From Halochromatium glycolicum (GTDB lineage Bacteria > Pseudomonadota > Gammaproteobacteria > Chromatiales > Chromatiaceae), in assembly GCF_016584085.1 (NCBI RefSeq), contig NZ_NRSJ01000023.1, positions 1-64,000 on the forward strand: 64,000 nt of DNA, in the 5' to 3' direction. The stretch's first letter is position 1, and the number at the start of each line of letters is the position of its first letter. The notes beneath the pieces were generated by a model. The model was not told the origin of the DNA and ran no database searches. It saw only the letters and a program-made list of their open reading frames with translations. This document shows positions 40,843 through 48,582 of this stretch, one piece after another. Both the position numbers and the translations under genes were made by a program.

Positions 40843-40983
40843 CTGCGGCTGACGCCGAACCGCAAGGATCACCATGGCTCCTGGAACTACCACGAGTCGA
40901 CCTTGAAGTCGGCGACCCGCGCCAGCGACGAGCGCTTCAAGGGCAACGACCACTTCGGGTTTCGGGTCGTCAAGGGTCTCTAA
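40843..40983 (+). pseudogene. C-terminal remnant resembling a formylglycine-generating-enzyme-fold protein
   Basis: 46 codons directly after vapC read LRLTPNRKDHHGSWNYHES, then TRASDERFKGNDHFGFRVVK and stop. The RN...NDHFGFRVV ending resembles the C-terminus of SUMF1/formylglycine-generating and related C-lectin-fold proteins. There is no start and no N-terminal part. The assignment is tentative. Confidence 0.4.
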
Positions 40984-40984
40984 C

Positions 40985-41191
40985 CAGCCGCCAGGATGCC
41001 GGGACCCAGGCCAAGGATGGCGAACTCGACGCTACGTCGGGGATGCCCTGCATCTGTATGACCGCGGGTTGCAGGACGACGGTCTCATCGGCACGCAGTG
41101 CCACATTGCGCCAGAGCGCATCACCGAAGGTCACATCGAACATGCCGGGAACCAACGAGAGTTCGTCGGTATCGTTGGAGCTGGTGGCCAC
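40985..41191 (-). pseudogene. Unassigned protein fragment
   Basis: A minus-strand frame with coding-like composition contains ELSLVPGMFDVTFGDALW and VALRADETVVLQPAVIQMQG, reminiscent of a beta-sandwich repeat in large VWA or carboxypeptidase-regulatory-like proteins (xVPGxYDVxxG). No plausible complete gene can be drawn. Together with the preceding remnant it fills most of 40840-41200. The rest, to 41399, is promoter space for the sigma gene. Confidence 0.3.
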
Positions 41192-41266
41192 GGGGTGGTC
41201 GCGGTGCTCTGGACACTGCGGATCGCGCTCACGCGCAATACAGCGAATCGATACCTCGTTGCAACG

Positions 41267-41300
41267 GATCGTTTTAACGAAACGTTCTATCCAAACGATC
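41267..41300. promoter_or_regulatory. Inverted repeat upstream of the ECF sigma gene
   Basis: GATCGTTT (41267-41274) and AAACGATC (41293-41300) form a perfect 8-base inverted repeat with an 18-base spacer in an AT-richer stretch about 100 bases before the sigma factor start. It could be an operator or promoter element. No experimental or family knowledge supports a specific binder. Confidence 0.4.
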
Positions 41301-41399
41301 GCTTCTCTCAGGAGTGCAATAAAAACAGTGAGTTAAAAACTGGCACGCCGGCTGCCTTAGGGTGGGTAGGTTCGTTCATCGACTTCGGGAGTCCTGCCC

Positions 41400-41930
41400 A
41401 TGTCTGTTTCTGCTGCACTGGCCTCCGGCCCATCGACTACCGCCATCGAGGCACCCAGCTTCGAGGTCCTCGCCGAGACCCATCGGCACAGTCTCCTCAA
41501 GTACGCCTATCGGCTCTGTGGTGACAAGCAGGTCGCCGAGGACCTGGTCCAAGACAGTCTGCTGCGGGCCTGGCGCTCGTTCGCACGCTTAAAGAACCCA
41601 GCGGCTGCCTTGGGCTGGATGAAGACCATCGTGCGGCGCGAGAACGCCCGGCGCTTCGAGCGTGCGCAGCCGCGCGAGAGCGCCATGCCAACCGACGAGC
41701 TCCCCGCTCAGCGCGCCCAGGAGTATGACACCTCCACCGAGGCCTTCGTGTTGCGCGGGGCCCTGCGGGCGCTGCCCGCTGAGTATCGTGAGCCGCTGAT
41801 CTTGCAGGTGCTGCACGGCTATTCGCAGCAGGAGATCGCCGTGCAGCTGGGGCTGACCGCCGCGGGCGCGGGCACACGGCTGTTCCGAGCCCGCCAAAAG
41901 TTGCGCGAGGCGCTGGGCGAGCGTGGCTGA
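41400..41930 (+). CDS. ECF RNA polymerase sigma factor
   Basis: A 176-residue sigma-70 family factor. Region 2 is HRHSLLKYAYRLCGDKQVAEDLVQDSLLRAWRSF, and region 4 is LRALPAEYREPLILQVLHGYSQQEIAVQLGLTAAGAGTRLFRARQKLRE. It is preceded by GGGAG. A 50-codon piece is duplicated at 39816-39970. The downstream gene overlaps it by 8 bases and encodes a receiver protein; no adjacent intact anti-sigma is visible. The following AhpD-like, acetolactate-synthase-like and glutamate-synthase-like genes are co-directional and may be its regulon or part of its operon (inference). Confidence 0.93.
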   Translation: MSVSAALASGPSTTAIEAPSFEVLAETHRHSLLKYAYRLCGDKQVAEDLVQDSLLRAWRSFARLKNPAAALGWMKTIVRRENARRFERAQPRESAMPTDELPAQRAQEYDTSTEAFVLRGALRALPAEYREPLILQVLHGYSQQEIAVQLGLTAAGAGTRLFRARQKLREALGERG

Positions 41931-42381
41931 GCTGATGACCGTCGCGAGCCCAGGCGAGTGGGGCTCGGTCCCGGGTGCAGGCCTCGGGCCGCGCCTGGAG
42001 GCGCCGCTGCTGCTGGTCGAGGACAACGCAGCGCTGCGCCAGATGCTGAGCTGGGAGCTGAGCGAGCTCGGCTACCAGGTCTGCGCCGCCAGCGGTTGCG
42101 TCCAGGCCCGAGCGCTCATCGACCGCCAGCCGCTGCTGCGCTTCGCGCTGATCGATATCCGCCTGCCGGATGGCGATGGCCGGGCGCTCGGGGCGGAGCT
42201 GGCCGCACGCGCTCCGGGGCTCGCGATCGTGCTGATGAGCGGCGCCCATGGTCTAGAGCCTGACCCCGGGCTTGCGCCCCATGTCCGCGCCTTTCTGCGA
42301 AAGCCGGTGAACTTGAACAGCATTCATCAGCTGTTTGCCGCCACCGACGAGCATCCGCGCCAGTGCGCTAGCAGCCGCTGA
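41923..42381 (+). CDS. Stand-alone receiver-domain response regulator
   Basis: A 152-residue protein with one receiver domain at about 27-145. Conserved residues are the acidic pair in LLLVEDNAALRQML, phospho-Asp in FALIDIRLPDGDG, and LMSGAH (Ser in place of the usual Thr) with the switch Lys in AFLRKPV. There is no output domain. The start is GTG 41923, overlapping the sigma gene; ATG 41935 is an alternative. The overlap suggests the receiver is co-produced with the sigma factor and may modulate it, an idea drawn from position only. Confidence 0.88.
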   Translation: MAELMTVASPGEWGSVPGAGLGPRLEAPLLLVEDNAALRQMLSWELSELGYQVCAASGCVQARALIDRQPLLRFALIDIRLPDGDGRALGAELAARAPGLAIVLMSGAHGLEPDPGLAPHVRAFLRKPVNLNSIHQLFAATDEHPRQCASSR

Positions 42382-42474
42382 TCCGTTCCCGAATCGTGGT
42401 CAAGGTTGCGCCGATGCTCTGCCAGTCGCCGCACCGGCGCAATGCCCCCTCTCCACCGATGCCAGGAGATCGCT

Positions 42475-43041
42475 ATGCCATCGCGCCTGGACCCGGATGA
42501 TCAATCGGCGCCGCAGGACAGCGTGCTGGCGCTGAGTGAAGCCGAGCGCCGCTTCGGTAGGCTACCCAAGTCAATGCGCACGCTCGAGGCGGCGCCCGCG
42601 TCCTTGAAAGGCTACCTGGCGCTCGGTGCCTTGTTGGAGAAGACCTCACTCTCGTGCGAAGAGCAACAGGTGGTGCTGCTGAGCGTCAGTCGCGAGAACC
42701 GCTGCGCCGTCTGCATGGGGGCCCACGGTCTGCTTGCAGACATGATGGACTTGCCAACGGAGGTGACCGAGGCGTTGCGCGCGGGAAGCTGCGTGCCCGA
42801 TCAACGCCTGGAATCCCTCAGACAGTTCGTTGCCGCGGTGGCCAAGGCACAGGGGCGCATCGATGAGGCCGAGATCGCCGCGCTGGAGGAGGCCGGCTAT
42901 GAGCGGCAGCAGGTCTTGGAGGTGATTCTCGGGGTCGGCATGAAGACGCTCGCGCACTATAGCGACCAGATCCCCGGCACCGATGGGCAGTCCTTTCCCG
43001 CCGCGTGTCTGGCCTGCAAGCGATCCGATACATCGGTGTAA
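42475..43041 (+). CDS. AhpD-like carboxymuconolactone decarboxylase-family protein (1)
   Basis: A 188-residue protein of the peroxidase-related AhpD fold. The redox motif is VSRENRCAVCMGAHGLLADM, with CxxC followed by the catalytic His three residues later. The rest, VTEALRAG and YERQQVLEVILGVGMKTLAHYS, is typical. AhpD-like proteins use this CxxCxxxH motif for peroxide or disulfide reduction. ATG 42475 has CAGGAGAT upstream. It is 128 bases before the acetolactate-synthase-like gene. A close paralogue (identical layout, CGYCMGAH) is at 55332-55895. Confidence 0.9.
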   Translation: MPSRLDPDDQSAPQDSVLALSEAERRFGRLPKSMRTLEAAPASLKGYLALGALLEKTSLSCEEQQVVLLSVSRENRCAVCMGAHGLLADMMDLPTEVTEALRAGSCVPDQRLESLRQFVAAVAKAQGRIDEAEIAALEEAGYERQQVLEVILGVGMKTLAHYSDQIPGTDGQSFPAACLACKRSDTSV

Positions 43042-43169
43042 CGAAGCGTTGTAACGTACCGTGAAGACGTTGCGGCGCCCGGCAAAAAAGGCTCGCTGAA
43101 ACAGCTCTTTAGAGCTTGGCATGCAAGCTGCTGTTCGGACGGCGACCGATTCAATCATTGGAGTACCCT

Positions 43170-44804
43170 ATGCATGCCGCCGAGCTCTTTGTCCGCTGTC
43201 TCGAGAACGAAGATGTCGAGTACCTCTTCGGCATCCCCGGTGAGGAGAACCTCGACCTGATGGATGCGCTGATCGACAGCCCGATCCAGTTCATCACCGT
43301 CCGCCATGAGCAAGGCGCGGCCTTCATGGCCGATGTCTATGGCCGCCTCACCGGCCGACCTGGGGTCTGCCTCGGGACGCTCGGTCCTGGCGCGACCAAC
43401 CTGATCACCGGTGTCGCCGATGCCAATCTCGACCGCGCGCCGGTGGTGGCGATTGCCGGGCAGGGCTCGACGCACCGGCTGCATAAGGAGAGCCATCAGA
43501 TCGTCGATCTGGTCAATCTGTTCGCGCCCATCTCCAAGTACGCGACCTCGGTGCGCGAGCCGGAGGTGATCCCGGAGGTGGTGCGCAAGGCGTTCAAGGA
43601 GGCGACCCTGGAGAAGCCGGGGGCGAGCTTCATCGAGCTGCCCGAGAACATCGCCGCCGCGGAGGTCGCGGAGCTGGCGCCCCTGCGAGTGCAGAATCCG
43701 CGCACACCCTGGCCGCCCGAGGATCGCCTCGCCGAGGCCGCGGCGCTGATCGCGCAGGCCGAGCGGCCGATGGTGCTGGCCGGCAATGGCGTCATCCGCG
43801 CGCAAGCCGCCGCGGCCTTGGATACCTTCGCCGCGACCTTGAACATCCCAGTGGCCAAGACCTTCATGGCCAAGGGCGTGATCGCGCGCGAGCATCCGCT
43901 CTCGCTCGGCACCGCCGGGCTCTCGGGCAACGACCTGATCGCCTGTGGCTTCGAGCGGGCCGACCTGGTGATCTGCGTCGGCTACGACATGGTCGAGTAC
44001 CATCCCGAGCGCTGGCACCGCAATCCGGAGCAGCCGGTGATCCACATCGGCCAGCAGCCGGCCGAGGTCGATGCCCATTATCCGGTCGCGGTCGGCGTCG
44101 TCGGCGATCTCAATGCGGCCTTGCACGGCCTGATCCGACGCCTCAGGGGCCGTCCGGAGAACTGGGCGTTGGGCCTCAATCAGGCGATCCAGCAAGAGAA
44201 CCGTGAATACGCCGAGGACGACGGCTTTCCGCTCAAGCCGCAGAAGATCCTCTGGGACCTGCGGCAGGTCTTGGCGCCCGAGGACATCCTGATCTCCGAT
44301 GTGGGGGCGCACAAGATGTGGATCGCGCGCATGTGGCAGGCACAGGCGCCGAATACCTGCCTCATCTCCAATGGCTTTGCCGCCATGGGCATCGGTGTGC
44401 CCGGGGCGCTGGCGGCAACGCTGGTCCACCCCGAGCGGCGTGTGCTGACCATCACCGGCGATGCCGGTTTCCTAATGAACTCCCAGGAGCTCGAGACCGC
44501 GTTGCGCCTCGGGCTCGCGTTCGTGGTGCTGATCTGGAACGACAGCGCTTACGGTTTGATCAAGTGGCACCAGGACAAACGCTTCGGCCGCGAGACCCAG
44601 ATCGGCTTCAACAACCCGGACTTCGTTCAGTACGCCGAGAGCTTCGGTGCCCGTGGCTACCGGGTCGAATCGGCTGAGCAGCTGATCCCGGTGCTCGATG
44701 AGGCGCTGCACTGCGGCACCGTCGCCGTGGTCGACTGCCAGGTCGACTACGCCCAAAACATGCAACTGACCGAGCGCCTCGCCGCGCTGCAGTGCCCGGT
44801 CTGA
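43170..44804 (+). CDS. Thiamine-diphosphate enzyme, acetolactate synthase large-subunit-like
   Basis: A 544-residue enzyme. The N-terminal PYR domain has LFGIPGEENLDLMDAL and the catalytic Glu in VRHEQGAAFMADVYGRLTG. The central domain is FAD/DHAP-synthase-like. The PP domain has the cofactor motif TITGDAGFLMNSQELETALR...IWNDSAYGLI (GDG-like GDA...N). It fits acetolactate synthases (catabolic AlsS-like or IlvB-like), which condense two pyruvates; no small regulatory subunit is encoded nearby. The start is ATG 43170 behind TTGGAG. It lies 15 bases before the FMN glutamate-synthase-like gene, so the two are probably one operon. Confidence 0.92.
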   Translation: MHAAELFVRCLENEDVEYLFGIPGEENLDLMDALIDSPIQFITVRHEQGAAFMADVYGRLTGRPGVCLGTLGPGATNLITGVADANLDRAPVVAIAGQGSTHRLHKESHQIVDLVNLFAPISKYATSVREPEVIPEVVRKAFKEATLEKPGASFIELPENIAAAEVAELAPLRVQNPRTPWPPEDRLAEAAALIAQAERPMVLAGNGVIRAQAAAALDTFAATLNIPVAKTFMAKGVIAREHPLSLGTAGLSGNDLIACGFERADLVICVGYDMVEYHPERWHRNPEQPVIHIGQQPAEVDAHYPVAVGVVGDLNAALHGLIRRLRGRPENWALGLNQAIQQENREYAEDDGFPLKPQKILWDLRQVLAPEDILISDVGAHKMWIARMWQAQAPNTCLISNGFAAMGIGVPGALAATLVHPERRVLTITGDAGFLMNSQELETALRLGLAFVVLIWNDSAYGLIKWHQDKRFGRETQIGFNNPDFVQYAESFGARGYRVESAEQLIPVLDEALHCGTVAVVDCQVDYAQNMQLTERLAALQCPV

Positions 44805-44819
44805 AGAGGAGTGCTGACG

Positions 44820-46499
44820 ATGCTCTCGATGTTCGATTCCACCCAAGACTTCCTGCTGACGTCCTTGCAGCTGATGTCGGCGCTGTTCATCTTCGTCATC
44901 GGCTTGGTCGCCCTCTGGGCCGTCTACGCCTATCTGGTCGACAGCACCCAGAAGTCACAGGCGATCCGCCGCAACTATCCGGTCATCGGCCGCTTTCGCT
45001 ATCTGTTCGAGCGTCTCGGCGAGTTCTTCCGTCAGTACTTCTTTGCCATGGACCGCGAGGAGCTGCCGTTCAACCGGGCGCAGCGCAACTGGGTCTACCG
45101 TGCGGCCAAGGGCATCGACAACACAGTGGCCTTCGGCTCGACCCGTAACCTGACGGTGCCGGGGCAGGTGATCTTCGTCAACTGCCCGTTCCCGACCCTG
45201 GGCGAGGATGCGGTGCCATCGGAGCCGATCACCATCGGCCCCTTTGCGCGGCAGCCCTATACCACTGCGGGGCTGTTTCACATCTCCGGCATGAGCTATG
45301 GGGCCATCTCCAAACCGGCGCTCGAGGCGCTGGGCAAGGGCGCGGCCCAGGCTGGCTGCTGGCTCAACACCGGCGAGGGCGGGCTCTCACCCTACCATCT
45401 GGAGAGTGGCGCCGACCTGGTGTTTCAGATCGGCACCGCGAAGTACGGGGTGCGCGACGCCGCCGGCAACCTCAGCGATGAGCGCCTGCAGGCCGTCGCC
45501 GCCCATCCGCAGGTGCGGATGTTCGAGATCAAGCTCAGTCAGGGCGCCAAACCCGGCAAGGGCGGCATCCTGCCGGCGGCCAAGATCACCCCCGAGATCG
45601 CCGAGATCCGGGGCATCCCGGTCGGGGTCGACAGCATCAGCCCGAATCGCCATCCCGATGTCGGCACGACCGCCGAGCTGCTCGATCTGATCGAGCGGGT
45701 GCGGCGGGTCACTGGCAAGCCGGTCGGCTTCAAGGTGGTGCTCGGCGCCTATGGCTGGCTCGATGAGCTGCTGGGCATGGTGCATGCGCGCGGTGTGGCC
45801 TCAGCGCCAGACTTCATCACCGTGGATGCCGCCGATGGCGGCACCGGTGCGGCGCCGATGCCGTTGATGGACGACATGGGCCTGCCGCTGCGTGTCAGCT
45901 TGCCGATGCTGGTCGATAAGCTCAACGAATACGGCTTGCGTGAGCGCATTCGGGTGATCGCCTCCGGCAAGCTCATCACCCCGGCCGATGTCGCCTGGGC
46001 GCTCTGTATCGGTGCCGATTTCATCACCTCGGCGCGTGGGTTCATGTTCGCGCTCGGCTGCATCCAGGCGCTGCAGTGCAACAAGAATACCTGTCCGACC
46101 GGCATCACCACCCATCAGCGCAAGTTCCAGCGTGGCCTGCATTCACCGACCAAGGCCGTGCGCGTCGCCGCCTACGTGCAGAACCTCTCCCAAGAGGTCG
46201 GCATCATCGCGCACTCTTGTGGCGTGCGCAGCCCGCGTGAGCTGCGGCGCTTCCATGCCCATCTGGTGCAGGCCGATGGACGGACCATTGGTCTCGATCA
46301 GTTCTATCCGGAGTCCGAGCGGCAGATCGTCGCGGCCTTGAGCTGGCCGCAGACCTGGTCGCGTGATCAGATCGAAGTTGTGCACGCGTCCGAGCACAGG
46401 TCGCGGCCCAGTCCGCTTGAACCACCGCGCGAGTCATCCCTTGAGCCTGTGGTTGCGGCGAGGAAGTCTACGCCGCCGCTGCACGCGCCGACGAAATGA
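44820..46499 (+). CDS. FMN-binding glutamate synthase-family membrane protein
   Basis: A 559-residue protein. An N-terminal hydrophobic helix (LQLMSALFIFVIGLVALWAVYAYL) anchors it. The remainder is the FMN/iron-sulfur domain of glutamate synthase: GMSYGAISKPALEALGKGA, NTGEGGLSPYH, FEIKLSQGAKPGKGGILPA, DAADGGTGAAPMPLMDDMG, and a cysteine cluster in CIQALQCNKNTCPTGITT. It lacks the amidotransferase domain, so it is not a complete GltB; the family's reaction is uncertain. ATG 44820 is chosen because AGAGGAG lies 8 bases before it, in preference to GTG 44811. Confidence 0.9.
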   Translation: MLSMFDSTQDFLLTSLQLMSALFIFVIGLVALWAVYAYLVDSTQKSQAIRRNYPVIGRFRYLFERLGEFFRQYFFAMDREELPFNRAQRNWVYRAAKGIDNTVAFGSTRNLTVPGQVIFVNCPFPTLGEDAVPSEPITIGPFARQPYTTAGLFHISGMSYGAISKPALEALGKGAAQAGCWLNTGEGGLSPYHLESGADLVFQIGTAKYGVRDAAGNLSDERLQAVAAHPQVRMFEIKLSQGAKPGKGGILPAAKITPEIAEIRGIPVGVDSISPNRHPDVGTTAELLDLIERVRRVTGKPVGFKVVLGAYGWLDELLGMVHARGVASAPDFITVDAADGGTGAAPMPLMDDMGLPLRVSLPMLVDKLNEYGLRERIRVIASGKLITPADVAWALCIGADFITSARGFMFALGCIQALQCNKNTCPTGITTHQRKFQRGLHSPTKAVRVAAYVQNLSQEVGIIAHSCGVRSPRELRRFHAHLVQADGRTIGLDQFYPESERQIVAALSWPQTWSRDQIEVVHASEHRSRPSPLEPPRESSLEPVVAARKSTPPLHAPTK

Positions 46500-46508
46500 A
46501 TAGTCGAT

Positions 46509-47180
46509 TCAATCGTCGCGCACCAACGCGAATACCACGCCGCCTTCGACCCACAGCAGCACGGTGAGCCCGCGTGCGCGAAGCCGCACCGGTGCCTCGC
46601 CGCGGTCGCGGTCGGGCAGGGGGCCGTGGTGCTCGGGATCGTAGCGGGCCTGATACAGCGTCTGCACGCCGACGTCTTCACCGCTCGCCTCGCCTTGGCT
46701 CGCGTCGGGGCGAAGACGCAGTTGGGCGGCGGGGACGCCCTGGATCGAACAGTATCGCCCGCCCTGCAGGTTGAGATCGGCCAGCGCCGGCGCGTCGCTC
46801 GCGAGCGGGCGAAAGTCGAGCTGGTTGAGATAGCGGCGCACCTGATCCAGGTCGCCAGCCTCCACCTCGAGCGGCTTCAGGTGTAGATGCTGGCCTGCGA
46901 CCTCGTCGGCGATCTGCGCCAGCCGCGTGGCCTCGGACTGCTCCGGAGGCGGGAACTGCCACCACCAGAGAACGACCAGCAGCACGACGACTAGCGGCAG
47001 CGCGGCCAGCGCCCATCGGCGGGTGCGCCATGGCTGATGCTGAGTCGAAGCAGGGCCAGGAGCGGTGGCTGGCACCGCTCGCTCGGCCCGTGCTTGCAGG
47101 GCCTCCAAGGCCGCCAGGCGCTCCTCACTCAGGCGGTCGCGCTCGATACGCTGACGCAGCGCCTCGCGTAGGTTGCTCAT
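46509..47180 (-). CDS. Predicted transmembrane anti-sigma factor of the bufferin operon
   Basis: A 223-residue protein: a cytoplasmic N-terminus (1-55) with REALRQRIERDRLSEERLAALEAL, a single membrane helix (WALAALPLVVVLLVVLWWW), and a periplasmic domain containing LQGGRYCSIQGVPAAQLRL and LTVLLWVEGGVVFALV. Its ATG overlaps the sigma factor stop (ATGA), the standard arrangement of an anti-sigma with its ECF partner. Membership is inferred from topology and position. The lone Cys in GGRYCSIQG and nearby residues might sense metal or redox state (speculative). It is convergent with the glutamate-synthase-like gene, 9 bases apart. Confidence 0.8.
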   Translation of the reverse strand: MSNLREALRQRIERDRLSEERLAALEALQARAERAVPATAPGPASTQHQPWRTRRWALAALPLVVVLLVVLWWWQFPPPEQSEATRLAQIADEVAGQHLHLKPLEVEAGDLDQVRRYLNQLDFRPLASDAPALADLNLQGGRYCSIQGVPAAQLRLRPDASQGEASGEDVGVQTLYQARYDPEHHGPLPDRDRGEAPVRLRARGLTVLLWVEGGVVFALVRDD

Positions 47181-47686
47181 CCGTTGCCCCTCGCCGGTAT
47201 TGCATCGGCATCCTGCTCGGCCTGGGCCGACAGCCGCCGCCGCAGCCGATGGATACGGGCCAGCACGGTGCCGTGCGGCACGCCTTGCAGCTCGGCGACC
47301 TCACGCGCGGTCCGCCCCTCGAGCGCCCAGAGCAGCAGCAGCTCGCGGTCGAAGGGGCCGAGCCGGTCCCAGATCTGCTCCAGGGTCTGGGTGGTGATCG
47401 CGATGTCCTCCAGGGAACCGAAGCCGATCGCGAGACACTCGGGCTCGAGCGGCACAGCCTCGCTGAGCAGCTGCTCACCCCGATTGCGCAGCCCGTCGAC
47501 GAAGCGATTGCGCAGGATACGGCGCAGCAGCGCCATCGGGTCGTCCGGATCGGCCGGGGCCGAGCGCAGATAGCGCTCCAGTCCGTCCTGGAGCAGGTCG
47601 TAGGCGGCGGCCTCGTGCTTGGTCAAGGCTAGGCAATAGCGATACAGGCGGTTCAACATCGCGCGATCGAAGGGGCCGTCTGCCAT
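47177..47686 (-). CDS. ECF RNA polymerase sigma factor of the bufferin operon
   Basis: A 169-residue sigma factor. Region 2 is LNRLYRYCLALTKHEAAAYDLLQDGLERYL, and region 4 is DRLGPFDRELLLLWALEGRTAREVAELQGVPHGTVLARIHRLRRRL. ATG 47686 lies 5 bases after the bufC stop and its own stop overlaps the anti-sigma gene. Copper-responsive ECF sigma/anti-sigma pairs are known to control bufferin genes in other bacteria. Here the pair is encoded at the 3' end of the operon itself, so autoregulation is likely. Confidence 0.92.
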   Translation of the reverse strand: MADGPFDRAMLNRLYRYCLALTKHEAAAYDLLQDGLERYLRSAPADPDDPMALLRRILRNRFVDGLRNRGEQLLSEAVPLEPECLAIGFGSLEDIAITTQTLEQIWDRLGPFDRELLLLWALEGRTAREVAELQGVPHGTVLARIHRLRRRLSAQAEQDADAIPARGNG

Positions 47687-47691
47687 CGCGC

Positions 47692-48582
47692 TCAGCCCGG
47701 TTCGCCCAGTGTGCAACCGCTGATCCAGCCAGCGGCGATGCAGTCAGGTAGCGGCGTCAGATCATAGCCAGCGGCCGCGAGCTCGCCCAGCGTTGGACTC
47801 CAGGTTGAGCGCAGCGTTGCGGCCTGTGTCGACGGACGCCCCAGTGCGGCCAGCAGCTTGAAGACGGCCGGCGTGACGGGCGTGACCTGCGGGCGCCCGT
47901 CACGGCGATGGATCACCAAGCGATCGCCGTCGCCGGCGGCGATATGGACGATGCCAGCGCCCTCGCGGTGGCGCAGCCAGATCGCGGCGATCGGATAGGC
48001 AGAGGCCAATCGACGCAGCGCGCTGCTCAGGCGCAACCGCACGCGCGCGGCCTGTTCCGGCCGCGCCAGCTGTGCCAGCGCCGCGGCGTCCAGCGGCGGC
48101 GCGTCGGCGGCGTAGTAGATCGCGTGCCAGTGCCATTCCAAGCGCGCCAAGTCCGGCAGGTAGGCCAGGGTGGCCAAGGCGGGCTGGTGGCTCTGCACCG
48201 CGGCCAGATGATACGCGAAGGCGGCGCCATAGCGGTTCAGGTTGCCTTGGCGTGATGCAAAGGCGTCGATGTAGTCCGCCGCCAGCCGGGCGAAGCAGCG
48301 CGGCCCGAGGATCTGTCGGCAGACGGGGTAGATCGCCTCCAGCGTTCGCTCTCGCGCGCGCCGGCTGCTGTCGCGATAGATGGCCACACGCTCAAGCGCT
48401 GAGGGCGATGCCTGCTGCGGGCCCGGGGCGCTGGCAGCGAGCCAAGGCGCCAGGTGCTCGGCCGCGGCGGGATCGTCGATCGCAGCGGCCAGCCGCCGCT
48501 GGATCTCGGCGAGGCTTGGGCGCTGGCTCTGGCTCTGGCTCTGGCTCTGGCGCTGGCGCTGGCGCTGGCGCTGGCTCAGCAT
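47692..48582 (-). CDS. bufC1: DUF2063 putative DNA-binding-fold protein, bufferin maturation partner (BufC/HvfC)
   Basis: A 296-residue protein. The DUF2063 N-terminal helical domain is at about 22-120 (SLAEIQRRLAAAI...RVAIYRDSSRRARERTLEAIYPV, LGPRCFARLAADYI), followed by YLPDLARLEWHWHAIYYA and a C-terminal domain ending in WISGCTLGEP. In HvfB/BufB systems this protein forms a complex with the DUF692 enzyme and presents the precursor peptide. The first 20 residues are an unusual Gln-Arg/Gln-Ser run encoded by a hexanucleotide repeat (48521-48574). The ATG overlaps the bufB stop (ATGCTGA). Confidence 0.9.
   Translation of the reverse strand: MLSQRQRQRQRQSQSQSQSQRPSLAEIQRRLAAAIDDPAAAEHLAPWLAASAPGPQQASPSALERVAIYRDSSRRARERTLEAIYPVCRQILGPRCFARLAADYIDAFASRQGNLNRYGAAFAYHLAAVQSHQPALATLAYLPDLARLEWHWHAIYYAADAPPLDAAALAQLARPEQAARVRLRLSSALRRLASAYPIAAIWLRHREGAGIVHIAAGDGDRLVIHRRDGRPQVTPVTPAVFKLLAALGRPSTQAATLRSTWSPTLGELAAAGYDLTPLPDCIAAGWISGCTLGEPG
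48521..48574. repeat. Hexanucleotide microsatellite in the 5' end of bufC
   Basis: Nine tandem units of CKCTGG (five CGCTGG and four CTCTGG, in order 1-4-4) encode alternating Gln-Arg/Gln-Ser dipeptides at the BufC N-terminus. A six-base period keeps the frame whatever the copy number. Length variation would change only the N-terminal tail and the distance between the start codon and the folded domain. Confidence 0.95.
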
